A stretch of DNA of 7,387 nt from an uncultured Nitrospina sp. (GCA_950072225.1 CATMOP010000097.1:1-7387); one strand, 5' to 3'. Shown: positions 1-6,984, numbered from the stretch's first letter. Numbers and translations are program-made. Notes: generated by a model from the sequence alone, not told the origin.

Positions 1-157
1 CAATTTTAGAATAGAAAACAACCTAGATCCAGGAAATCGCAAAATACATGATTATTTAATTTCCGAACATCCCATTTAAAATAATTCCGGCACAGAAAAT
101 TCTAATCCTAATAAACTTTGTATCAATTATTAATTATTAATTATTAATTATTGAAAT
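1..157. other. AT-rich noncoding tail downstream of the operon
   Basis: I see no coding frame of useful length on either strand and no GC-rich hairpin followed by a T-run that would mark an intrinsic terminator. The stretch is markedly more AT-rich than the genes beside it. Its one structured element is the 7-bp tandem repeat at 125-152, listed separately. Confidence 0.6.
125..152. repeat. Four exact tandem copies of a 7-bp AT repeat
   Basis: AATTATT occurs four times in perfect register with no bases between copies, starting at 125, 132, 139 and 146. The array ends 5 nt before the stop codon of the CDP-alcohol phosphatidyltransferase-like gene (TGA at 160-158 on the minus strand), so it lies in the 3' untranslated region of the operon. 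The unit consists only of A and T and partly pairs with its own complement, so a weak AT hairpin is possible. A slippage-prone microsatellite is the simplest reading. A role in transcript ending is speculative. Confidence 0.9.
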
Positions 158-1009
158 TCAGATCCTTCGGACAAAATAATGATGCGCCAGTAAAGTCAAA
201 ATATACTGGGCGGCCATAACACAGGCAAGAGGGGTCAGGCTGGCTGAAAGAATGCCAAGAATGGCAAACAGGGCGAGCAGGAAAAGTGGCAGGTCGAGCC
301 CATTCCAGCGCCAAAACACCAGAAGGGTTTTTATTTTCTCATAACAGGCTTTGCGTTGCTCAAAGGTCAAATCCGATTGGATGTCTCGATCCCTCGTTTT
401 TATCTGGCGCAAAAAATTCCATTTACCGCGAAAAAATAATTGCTGGGCCTGCAAATAATAAAAATAAAGCACAAGCACCCATGATTTTTGGATCCTGAGC
501 TTTTGGCAGGTGTCTTGAATTTCCCTTTCCATGCCATCATAGCCTTTCAAAATCAAGGTGGATAGGCTCTGCTTGCAATAGTCATAAGAAATGGCCTTCA
601 GGATAATCAGTCCTGTTATGATTTTCAGGACCTGGCCGTATTGAGGAAACCCTATAATGAGCCCCCAAATCACCGCAAGGTAGGCAAAATAACCGGCGAT
701 GCCATCTATCAGTCTCCCCCATTCGCTGGCCATGCCCTTGGCCCGGGCCAGCTGGCCGTCTACACAATCCAGCACCAGAGTGGCTTCCAGGAGGAACCCT
801 CCCAGAATCAGGGATGCCGGGCTGGCAAAACTGAACGCGTAACCGGAAGCAAAACCTAGTAGAACAGAAAAATAAGTCACCTGATTGGGAGTTATCCAAG
901 TGTTTTTCAATAAGTGTACAATTTGTTTCGCAATCGGATCCTGAATATAGCGATTGACCGGCTCCACCAAGTCTTCGAGTGCGTGCCCCGATGTATCAGG
1001 AAAACCCAT
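158..1009 (-). CDS. CDP-alcohol phosphatidyltransferase-like membrane protein, fourth motif Asp replaced by Gly
   Basis: Members of this integral membrane family move a phospho-alcohol between a CDP-linked donor and an acceptor alcohol. The 283-residue protein has several hydrophobic segments (about 44-80, 105-140, 175-192 and 235-278). It carries most of the family signature: D81, D84-G85, A88-R89, G98 and D102 at the canonical spacing. The fourth aspartate, expected at 106, is G106. That residue is regarded as the catalytic base in characterised members, so activity or chemistry may differ. The region before the motif (WITPNQVTYFS, 38-48) is also family-typical. ATG at 1009 lies 3 nt after the CerR stop. 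AGGA precedes the ATG by only 1 nt, so translation probably depends on coupling. As last gene of a ceramide-type operon it is a candidate for adding a phospho-headgroup to ceramide. That role and the donor are inferred. A degenerate or regulatory homologue is the alternative. Confidence 0.85.
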   Translation of the reverse strand: MGFPDTSGHALEDLVEPVNRYIQDPIAKQIVHLLKNTWITPNQVTYFSVLLGFASGYAFSFASPASLILGGFLLEATLVLDCVDGQLARAKGMASEWGRLIDGIAGYFAYLAVIWGLIIGFPQYGQVLKIITGLIILKAISYDYCKQSLSTLILKGYDGMEREIQDTCQKLRIQKSWVLVLYFYYLQAQQLFFRGKWNFLRQIKTRDRDIQSDLTFEQRKACYEKIKTLLVFWRWNGLDLPLFLLALFAILGILSASLTPLACVMAAQYILTLLAHHYFVRRI

Positions 1010-1012
1010 GTC

Positions 1013-2020
1013 CTAAAACCATTTTTGTTGTTGATACCATTGAATCGTCTGGGCCAGTCCTCGACTCAGTTCATATTGGGGTTCAAATCCCACTGCTTCA
1101 AAAAACTTTTCCGGTGAAGCCGACCACGAGCTTTGCTGGATATCAATCATCCTCTGCCGATCAAAAAGCGCGGGTTGGGAACTGAAACTGGCCCATGCCT
1201 CAAAGAGCAGGGCTATGGGATGTAATACCCCTTCGGGAATTTTCAAGGTTTTCAACCTGACATTCATAATGCGCGCACACTCTTTCGCAACGTGTTCCCA
1301 GACATGAACCCGGCCGTCGGTAACAAAATAGCTGCAGCCTCTCTGCTGTGAAGGGTGGCAAGCGGTGAGCATGGCCTGAACCATATCCGCAACATAAATC
1401 AGGGAAAGCTCTTTGCCTGCCTTGCCAATTTGGAGTCCCCATCCTTTATGGACCAATTTAATAAAAGTAAAAAAGTTTTCTTCCCGGGGACCATACACCA
1501 CAGGGGGCCGCAAAACGGTAACAGGGAGGGAATCCGAAAACCGCAGGGCAACTTCCTCTCCCGCAAGTTTGGACTGTCCATAAAAAGTCACCGGCCTGCA
1601 AGGAGTGGTTTCATCAACCAAGCCACCCTGAGGGCTCGGGCCAGTCGCCGCCAGACTGCTCAGGTGAACAATGCCTTTGACCTTGCCTGCCCGTTTCTGA
1701 CATTGCTCGTACAGGTTCGAACAAGCGGTAGCGTTGACCGCGAAATAGACAGAACGGGATTTCGCCTTGGTCAATCCTGCGCAATGGAAGATGTAGTCCA
1801 TTTCCTCCAAAACGGGGATTTCGAAATCCGGTCGCGCCAGATCCACCTTGTGAAGATAAACCTGGGAAGCGTCCAGCCATTTGAGGTCAGAGGATTGCCT
1901 CACTAGTCCATGAACCGCGCAACCGGAGGCCAAAAGCTGATCCACCAGGTGACTACCGATGAAACCATTGGCGCCGGTGACCAGCGCCGTGGCATCGCTA
2001 AGATGCGATAGATCGTTCAT
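1013..2020 (-). CDS. cerR: NAD(P)-dependent extended SDR, probable ceramide reductase CerR
   Basis: This is a 335-residue epimerase/dehydratase-type short-chain dehydrogenase. The N-terminus holds the Rossmann nucleotide motif TGANGFIGSHL, with glycines 16, 19 and 22. The catalytic set follows: serines 121-122 in HLSS, then Y147 and K151 in YGQSK. RPPVVYGP (171-178) is the usual substrate-side loop of extended SDRs. In Caulobacter a protein of this class reduces 3-keto-ceramide to dihydroceramide. I assign that role because the gene directly follows Spt and the ceramide synthase-like gene. By sequence alone a sugar epimerase or 3-beta-HSD-like enzyme is possible. I chose the ATG at 2020, which overlaps the upstream gene by 23 nt and leaves the usual short lead before the Rossmann fold. 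A TTG 17 codons further upstream would add a non-conserved extension. GGGAGGAG lies over 20 nt before the ATG and is part of the upstream coding sequence, so coupled translation is likely. Confidence 0.85.
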   Translation of the reverse strand: MNDLSHLSDATALVTGANGFIGSHLVDQLLASGCAVHGLVRQSSDLKWLDASQVYLHKVDLARPDFEIPVLEEMDYIFHCAGLTKAKSRSVYFAVNATACSNLYEQCQKRAGKVKGIVHLSSLAATGPSPQGGLVDETTPCRPVTFYGQSKLAGEEVALRFSDSLPVTVLRPPVVYGPREENFFTFIKLVHKGWGLQIGKAGKELSLIYVADMVQAMLTACHPSQQRGCSYFVTDGRVHVWEHVAKECARIMNVRLKTLKIPEGVLHPIALLFEAWASFSSQPALFDRQRMIDIQQSSWSASPEKFFEAVGFEPQYELSRGLAQTIQWYQQQKWF

Positions 2021-3113
2021 AGATGCGGTGTCTTTTGTAGATTTCTCCTCCCATACGGTACATCGGATCAACTATGCTTTTGTTGTCCGCCAGCAACCAG
2101 GACATCTCAAACCATTTTATTTTTTTTTCCACAAACAACCGGAGAGTTTCGTGATAAAACCAGGCATCAATGCCCAGTCTGCGGAATTTTTTCTTCACCC
2201 CCAGCATCGGCACCCGGTAAGCGTCAATTTTATTTTTCTGCCATAAGAACCGGGCCCATCCAAAGGGGAAGAGTCTCCCATCCAATTGCTTGAACACTTG
2301 GTTGACATCGGGCAGGGCCAGGGAAAAACCTGCCGGTTCGCCTTTGACCTCGGCTATTAAACAAAATTCTGGTTGCACGATGGATTTCATTTCCCGCGCA
2401 GAAAATTCAAATTCTTTTTGTGTCATGGGTACGAATCCCCAGTTCAGGCTCCATGCCGAGTTATAAATATCCCAAAGAAGGGAAATTTCCTTTTCAAACC
2501 GGCCGAGATCCAGGCATCTCACGGTGAAGCGATTCCTTTGTTTCAGTTTTACTGCGGCATGCTTCAGGTAATCCGGGATCTGAATCGGGTCCATTTTAAA
2601 GGCTACAAGGTCTTGGGCTTTTTGCAGGCCCCATGCCTCAAAATGTTTTTTATAGTATTCCGGATTATAGGGGATGCCAAACATCGTGGGAGAATCAAAC
2701 CCTTCTATCAGCAAACCGCACTCGTGATTGGTCGACAGGTTCATCGGCCCCATAAGACGGGCAAACCCTCTCTCCTGACACCACTGATAAGCCTTGTCTA
2801 ATAAAAGATGGGAGATAATCGGATCATCCACCGATTCAAACATACCGAACATGCCGACAGGTTCCGGGTGAAGATCCTGATAGCTCCGGTCATGAATCAG
2901 AGCGATCCTCCCTACCGGCGACTGACCGGCATCCACTGCCAGAAAGAGATCGACATGGGCATGTTCAAAAAAGGGGTTGATATCAGGATTCAGGAACTGT
3001 TTACGTTCCCGGATAAGAGGGGGAACCCAGTATGGCTGGTCTTTATAAATTTTCCAGGGAAGGCGGACGAACCGTTCCAGGTCCCGAGAGGTTTCAACCT
3101 TAATGAGGCCCAT
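1998..3113 (-). CDS. bcerS: YghO/GNAT-like acyltransferase, probable bacterial ceramide synthase (bCerS)
   Basis: The 371-residue protein looks cytoplasmic, with no signal peptide or clear membrane segment. It resembles the YghO family, whose Caulobacter relative is reported as the bacterial ceramide synthase that N-acylates 3-ketosphinganine. Visible marks are PWKIYKDQPYWVPPL (19-33), GPMNLSTNHECGLLIEGFD (122-140), YNPEYYKKHFEAWG (149-162), NWGFVPMT (224-231) and a C-terminal GNAT-like half. RRLGID at 311-316 approximates the acyl-CoA loop (R-x-x-G-x-G/A) with its last glycine changed to Asp, and ADNKSIVDPMYRMGG follows at 342-356. The start codon overlaps the Spt stop by one base (TAATG), which indicates translational coupling. 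AAGGGA at 3116-3121 is a close Shine-Dalgarno. The position between Spt and CerR is what makes ceramide synthase more likely than a generic acetyltransferase. Chain-length preference cannot be read from sequence. Confidence 0.8.
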   Translation of the reverse strand: MGLIKVETSRDLERFVRLPWKIYKDQPYWVPPLIRERKQFLNPDINPFFEHAHVDLFLAVDAGQSPVGRIALIHDRSYQDLHPEPVGMFGMFESVDDPIISHLLLDKAYQWCQERGFARLMGPMNLSTNHECGLLIEGFDSPTMFGIPYNPEYYKKHFEAWGLQKAQDLVAFKMDPIQIPDYLKHAAVKLKQRNRFTVRCLDLGRFEKEISLLWDIYNSAWSLNWGFVPMTQKEFEFSAREMKSIVQPEFCLIAEVKGEPAGFSLALPDVNQVFKQLDGRLFPFGWARFLWQKNKIDAYRVPMLGVKKKFRRLGIDAWFYHETLRLFVEKKIKWFEMSWLLADNKSIVDPMYRMGGEIYKRHRIYERSIAS

Positions 3114-4447
3114 TATCCCTTGGGGATAATGCCCAGTTTTCTTCCCAGTTTCCTGAATGAGCCGAGAACTTTGTCAAGATCCTTTTGGTCATGGACACAG
3201 GTATAGCTGGTCCGAATCATGGCATTAAGATGCGGCACAACCGGCGATACCGCGACCCCCGCAAAAATCCCATCATCAAACAGGAGCCTGTTCAAATAAA
3301 GCGTTAGAGCTTCTTCTCCTATTTTTATGGGGACAATGGGAATGGAGTTGTTATTCACTTGAAAACCCATATCGAAAAATCCCCTTTTGATATAAGCGGT
3401 ATTTTCCCGTAAGCGGTTGATGCGTTCCGGTTCATTAATCATGATATCCAGACCCGCAATAACCCCGGCAACCGATGCGGGCGGCAAGGCCGCAGTAAAA
3501 ATAAACGCCGAGGCTTTATGGCGAATGAACTCGATGATCTTGGACTTGGCGGAAATAAATCCGCCGATGGACCCCAGGCTTTTGGAAAACGTCCCCATAT
3601 AAATATCTATTTCGTCTTCCAGATTGTAGTAACTGGCAATACCCCTGCCGTTTTCGCCCATAACACCCAGGCCGTGAGCTTCATCAACCATGATGTTGGC
3701 TCCATAGTCCTTCGCCAGTTTCACAATGGCGGGAAGGTTGGCAATATCACCGCTCATACTGAATACGCTGTCAGTGATAATGATCTTACCCTCAACATCC
3801 GAATATTTTTTCAAATAATATTCCAGATGGTCCATATCATTGTGATGATACCGAACAGTCTTTCCTGGTGCCACGCTACACCCTTCATAGATACTGGCAT
3901 GGTTTTCCCGATCCGAAAAAGCTACATCCCTCCTCCCCAGGAGACAGGCTATGGTGCCCTGGTTTGCCTGGAACCCCGTGGACATGACAATGGTATCTTC
4001 CCGGTTCAAGAAAGAGGAAAGCTCCCTTTCCAAGATCTTATGCAAATTAAAAGTACCATTGAGAAAACGGCTGCCGGTGCAACCAATGCCAAATTTTTCC
4101 AACGCCTCCCGACCCGCTGAGATCACGCGGGGCTCCTGGGCCAGCCCAAGATAATTATTGGTGGCCACAGAAATGGCTTCTTTCCCGTCAATGACAACAT
4201 GGCATCCATCAATCTCCTGGACTTCCCTGAAGTACGGATAAATCCCCAGTTCCTTGGCCTGCTCCGGGGCAAAATAGCTAAAGCATTTTGCCAGAATCCC
4301 TTTTTCCTTACCGCTGGGTGGACGCAGGTGGGAATTTTCAAAGTCAAATTTCTCTTTTAATAAGGCAACAATTTTGTTCTTCTTCAAATGAGAGGGTTCC
4401 TCGTCCTCATTTTCAAACTCATTGACCAAGGTAAAAGGTTTTGTCAT
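3113..4447 (-). CDS. spt: Serine palmitoyltransferase (PLP-dependent alpha-oxoamine synthase)
   Basis: This enzyme condenses L-serine with a fatty acyl thioester to give 3-ketosphinganine, the committed step of sphingolipid synthesis. The 444 residues contain the fold-type I PLP landmarks. H183 in ENHASIYEG stacks on the cofactor, D255 and H258 lie in VDEAHG, and K289 in GTFSKSLGS is the Schiff-base lysine. GSRFLNGTFNLH (125-136) matches the serine palmitoyltransferase subgroup better than KBL (glycine/CoA) or AONS (biotin), which differ here. There is no hydrophobic N-terminal anchor, so it is probably a soluble homodimer as in Sphingomonas. The N-terminus (about 1-80) is slightly extended and charged. 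I chose ATG at 4447, preceded by GAGAA. The open frame runs to 4696, but that extension lies inside the desaturase gene and is not family-like. The gap to the desaturase stop is 47 nt, and the stop codon overlaps the next gene. Confidence 0.92.
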   Translation of the reverse strand: MTKPFTLVNEFENEDEEPSHLKKNKIVALLKEKFDFENSHLRPPSGKEKGILAKCFSYFAPEQAKELGIYPYFREVQEIDGCHVVIDGKEAISVATNNYLGLAQEPRVISAGREALEKFGIGCTGSRFLNGTFNLHKILERELSSFLNREDTIVMSTGFQANQGTIACLLGRRDVAFSDRENHASIYEGCSVAPGKTVRYHHNDMDHLEYYLKKYSDVEGKIIITDSVFSMSGDIANLPAIVKLAKDYGANIMVDEAHGLGVMGENGRGIASYYNLEDEIDIYMGTFSKSLGSIGGFISAKSKIIEFIRHKASAFIFTAALPPASVAGVIAGLDIMINEPERINRLRENTAYIKRGFFDMGFQVNNNSIPIVPIKIGEEALTLYLNRLLFDDGIFAGVAVSPVVPHLNAMIRTSYTCVHDQKDLDKVLGSFRKLGRKLGIIPKG

Positions 4448-4494
4448 AAGTTTCTCACTGAAAATTTTAAAAAATGAAAACCAAAATCTATGTC

Positions 4495-5565
4495 TCAGCC
4501 TCCGGCATGCTTCCACAACTGGTTTAGCGCAGGAAGCAATCCCGAACAAACAGTTTGACCATACAAGGAATTCTCGCCCTGATCCTGGATCAACCGCCGA
4601 TGCGCTTCTCTTAACGCGTAATAAGGCAAATCGGGAAACAAGTGATGCGTGGCATGATAGCGAAGCCCCACCGGCGCCCATAAAGGAGTTATCCATCCAT
4701 TTCCGGGGATATTGACCGAGTCCAGCATTTGGTTCGGGTGGCTCATCACATTTTCCTCAGGGTTTTGGTAGCGATGAGCTCCCAGAGTTCTAATGGAGTT
4801 AACCATAAAAATCAAAGCACTAACACAGTACCACAGGAACAGAGCTATAGCTGGAATAATTTTTGCTACGGTTGCCCCTATAAAAACCCAGGCAACCAGG
4901 CACGCCAGAAACTCCTGAATTTTCCAATCTTCCACATTCTTCCAGGAAGACTCCGGCCGCCGGTAATCCAAATCGATGATCAACGCCGACATCCTGGCCA
5001 TCAAGAATTTTCTCAGTCTTTCATCGATCAGGGATAGAGGCGCTAAAACTGAAAAACGTGCCAAAAATAAAATGGGTACCAGAAACGAAAACAGAATATG
5101 AATGACAATCCATTTCCTTCCCTTCAAAGCAAAAGGAAAATATTCCCCATCTTTTTGGGTGCCATAAAAATTCTGTTTATGGTGATCGAAATGAACGGAC
5201 TGATAAAGAAAAATAGGAATCATAAAAGGAAACCCACAAAGCATATTCCAAACCCAACGGAATACCTTGAAGGTTCCCTTTTTGAAATGGGCAATTTCAT
5301 GGATGAATAAAACTGCCCGATACAAGGCCAGGCAGGAAATGCCCACAAATAGAATTTGCTGGGATGAAAAAACGGGAGCCCTCAAGGCCAACCCAAAAGC
5401 TCCCCATCCCAGAAAGGCACTGAATAAAAAATCCAACCAGTAAATAACGGGATTGCGCCGAAAGAGATCTTTCACCAGTTCTCTCGCCCTACCGACCAGA
5501 AAATCCACCTGCCCCTGCGGAAAATTTTCGTGAGCCTGTTCTATCAACACAGTAGTCCTGTCCAC
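4495..5565 (-). CDS. Membrane fatty acid desaturase/hydroxylase-type di-iron enzyme
   Basis: This is an integral membrane protein of 356 residues in the fatty acid desaturase superfamily, which introduces double bonds or hydroxyls into acyl chains with a di-iron centre. The three histidine boxes are present: HEIAH (89-93), HFDHH (125-129) and HATHH (304-308). H264 in GAHRY is a further likely ligand. Hydrophobic stretches at about 41-85, 103-122, 152-178 and 220-258 fit the usual four-helix arrangement with the boxes on the cytoplasmic side. It is the first gene of the minus-strand run that continues with Spt, so a sphingoid-base or N-acyl chain modification is a reasonable inference. Desaturation of phospholipid chains cannot be excluded. 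The first possible start is a GTG at 5565, without a clear ribosome-binding site. A second GTG at 5550 has AGGA 5 nt ahead and may be the true start, giving 351 residues. Confidence 0.85.
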   Translation of the reverse strand: MDRTTVLIEQAHENFPQGQVDFLVGRARELVKDLFRRNPVIYWLDFLFSAFLGWGAFGLALRAPVFSSQQILFVGISCLALYRAVLFIHEIAHFKKGTFKVFRWVWNMLCGFPFMIPIFLYQSVHFDHHKQNFYGTQKDGEYFPFALKGRKWIVIHILFSFLVPILFLARFSVLAPLSLIDERLRKFLMARMSALIIDLDYRRPESSWKNVEDWKIQEFLACLVAWVFIGATVAKIIPAIALFLWYCVSALIFMVNSIRTLGAHRYQNPEENVMSHPNQMLDSVNIPGNGWITPLWAPVGLRYHATHHLFPDLPYYALREAHRRLIQDQGENSLYGQTVCSGLLPALNQLWKHAGG

Positions 5566-5637
5566 AATGATGGGTTGGAGTTCTTAAAGGTGTCCCTGGT
5601 AATTCGACACTTTATGGCAAGGCAATTCGCGGTCCCT
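5566..5637. other. Short spacer before the desaturase gene
   Basis: This 72-nt spacer separates the decayed DksA-like gene from the desaturase. I found no convincing sigma-70 promoter on the minus strand: the TTGCC hexamers are not followed by a TATAAT-like box at the right spacing. A 6-bp inverted repeat (CCCTTT 5634-5639, AAAGGG 5645-5650) straddles the pseudogene stop but has no T-run. The operon promoter may therefore lie further upstream or be of another class. Confidence 0.4.
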
Positions 5638-5988
5638 TTAGAACAAAGGGCCGCTCATGGCCACAAGCAGTTTGCGGAAATCCCCTAAATTTTTTTCCGC
5701 GCAGGAAACGCACAGCACATTTTCCCGCATGAGCATGATACGGCCTTGCGGAATCGGATTGGCACAACGGGCAAAGATTCCAAAATCCGGCAAGTCCACT
5801 TTGCTCAGAGCTTTTTCAAGCTTGACCAGTATGACTTGGGCCTAATTTAGAGAAGCCTCGTTAATACCCTGACTGTTGATCGTCTCCATGCGGGTAAAAC
5901 GGCCTATGGCGTTGTCCGGAGCAACCGGTTTAGAGGTTAAAGTGAAACTTACTATCAGATGCTTTTACACCTTGATCTCTTCAACCCA

Positions 5989-6105
5989 CTAGCCGTGGAG
6001 GCAATGAGCAATGGCTCATTCAGCCGAGAAGAACCTTTGCTGCATGTGATATTGCCTCATTAACCTTCATGCCCTGCAAGGGTAAAATTAAGACATTGCA
6101 ATTTA
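5989..6105 (-). other. About 117-bp interruption inside the DksA-like pseudogene
   Basis: This block separates the recognisable N-terminal codons from the recognisable remainder of the pseudogene and has no family similarity of its own. TGG occurs directly on each side (minus strand 6108-6106 and 5988-5986), which could be a 3-bp target duplication or chance. The block contains a perfect hairpin at 6003-6020. GAGGCAAT (5998-6005) is also repeated in inverted orientation as ATTGCCTC (6051-6058). A small palindromic insertion element is possible. No transposase and no clear terminal inverted repeats are visible, and the boundaries are inferred only from where homology stops and restarts. Confidence 0.45.
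6003..6020. repeat. Perfect 7-bp stem hairpin with 4-nt loop
   Basis: AATGAGC at 6003-6009 pairs perfectly with GCTCATT at 6014-6020 across the loop AATG. It lies inside the interruption of the DksA-like pseudogene. No T-run follows on either strand, so it is not a typical intrinsic terminator. A piece of a mobile palindromic repeat is one possible reading. Confidence 0.65.
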
Positions 6106-6195
6106 CCAGCGGAGGTTCTCCGCGATTTTCTTTTTCAGTTCGGCTCTACCTTCATTATCCATAGGCGATCCTACCATTAATGCGCGAAAATCAGG

Positions 6196-6984
6196 TTATT
6201 TTTGCTCCGGAAGAAATCCGGACATGGCACATCTCTGCGCCAACAGGGGTGTGAAACGATCAATATCTTGGGAGAGGTCTTCCATAAATTTATTTGCCAG
6301 ATTCTGATCTTCAAAACATTCGTAAATATCATCGAGAAACCCACCCCGCAAAAGCGGATGCTCCAGAAAATCCAGCCCCGGGCCAGTATGAATTTCCAAA
6401 GGCCATTCGGTCACCTCGACCCGTTCCATACCCAGTTCCTCCAGCCATTGTTTTGCTTGGTTGGCGGAGGGACGTTCTTCTATATAATCGGCCAAAGCCT
6501 TGCGTTCTTTCACCAGGTTGCCTCGTTTCATCTCCTCATCCACGCAAACCCATAAAGAGTCGAACGTGCCCAGCGATGGGAACGTCAATACGATTTGTCC
6601 GCCTGGTTTTAAGAATCGAACCAAGTTCTTGAGGGCCTCAAAACGATTCGGGCGAAAAAACATGAAGGAGAGGTTTCCAGTAATGCGATCAAAACGGGGG
6701 AGCGTTTCGGGTAAAAAGCGCATATCCCCCACCTCAAACTGCAACCAGGGCATATGCCGGTCTTGAATCGACCTGGATCGAAGCACCTGCCCCTGATGAA
6801 TGTCTACCGCCAGAACCATCCCTTGGGACCCCACTCGTTCTGCCAGATGAAAAGAGGGGATTCCCCCTCCTGCGGCAATGTCCAGCACCGTGTCGCCTGG
6901 TTGCAATTCCAGATGATGCATCAACAGTTGCGCAAAAGGGGTGGACCAGGGGTCGTTTTCGGGCAAAGGCCAGGATGGAGCCAT
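6196..6984 (-). CDS. Class I SAM-dependent methyltransferase, substrate unknown
   Basis: The 262-residue soluble protein has a Rossmann-type methyltransferase core. Motif I is VLDIAAGGGIPS (33-44), the acidic residue that binds the SAM ribose is D61 in AVDIHQ, GDMRFLP (86-92) fits motif III, and LKPGGQIVLTFP (125-136) is the post-core strand typical of small-molecule methyltransferases of the UbiE/Methyltransf_11 type. The C-terminal half (about 145-262) is acidic and helical and probably forms the substrate lid. I cannot recognise the substrate. ATG at 6984 is preceded by AAGGA with 5-nt spacing, a good ribosome-binding site. The gene is on the same strand as the lipid operon but separated from it by the decayed DksA-like gene, so a role in sphingolipid chemistry is not supported. 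It is divergent from the CbiX-like gene. Confidence 0.85.
   Translation of the reverse strand: MAPSWPLPENDPWSTPFAQLLMHHLELQPGDTVLDIAAGGGIPSFHLAERVGSQGMVLAVDIHQGQVLRSRSIQDRHMPWLQFEVGDMRFLPETLPRFDRITGNLSFMFFRPNRFEALKNLVRFLKPGGQIVLTFPSLGTFDSLWVCVDEEMKRGNLVKERKALADYIEERPSANQAKQWLEELGMERVEVTEWPLEIHTGPGLDFLEHPLLRGGFLDDIYECFEDQNLANKFMEDLSQDIDRFTPLLAQRCAMSGFLPEQK

Larger units (their letters stand above)
5638..6162 (-). pseudogene. Decayed DksA/TraR-family zinc-finger regulator, interrupted by about 117 bp
   Basis: DksA/TraR proteins bind RNA polymerase and tune transcription. Read on the minus strand, the gene starts with ATG at 6162 (AGGA 6 nt ahead) and encodes MDNEGRAELKKKIAENLR, then hits TAA at 6105-6103. 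Family-like sequence resumes at 5985 with VEEIKV and continues in one frame to TAA at 5640-5638. That part includes PVAPDNAIGR and INSQGINEASL, the conserved coiled-coil region of this family, then DFGIFARCANPIP and LCVSCA of the C4 zinc finger. Two more in-frame stops break it: TAA at 5967-5965 and TAG at 5844-5842. The first zinc cysteine, expected in GICxxC, is phenylalanine, leaving three of four ligands. Together these point to a dead gene rather than stop-codon readthrough. It sits 33 nt downstream of the methyltransferase on the same strand, so the two were probably once co-transcribed. Confidence 0.82.

Noticed and set aside
1355..1906. Long plus-strand open frame (183 codons) opposite the CerR-like gene
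   Set aside because: It is fully antisense to a gene with clear SDR motifs, shows no family motif of its own and has low-complexity, Arg/Ser/Gln-rich composition typical of a shadow frame.
2018..2071. TTG start at 2071 giving a longer CerR
   Set aside because: The 17 added residues do not fit the short lead normally seen before the Rossmann motif, and no ribosome-binding site precedes the TTG. ATG at 2020 is preferred.
3518..4120. Plus-strand open frame of 200 codons opposite spt
   Set aside because: It is antisense to the catalytic region of serine palmitoyltransferase and shows no recognisable domain or ribosome-binding site.
5842..5844. In-frame TAG as possible stop-codon readthrough in the DksA-like gene
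   Set aside because: The same gene also has a TAA at 5965-5967, an upstream interruption with its own stop and a lost zinc-binding cysteine, so decay is far more likely than recoding.
5657..5845. Plus-strand 62-codon open frame in the intergenic region
   Set aside because: It is the complement of the zinc-finger part of the DksA-like pseudogene, which explains the sequence better.
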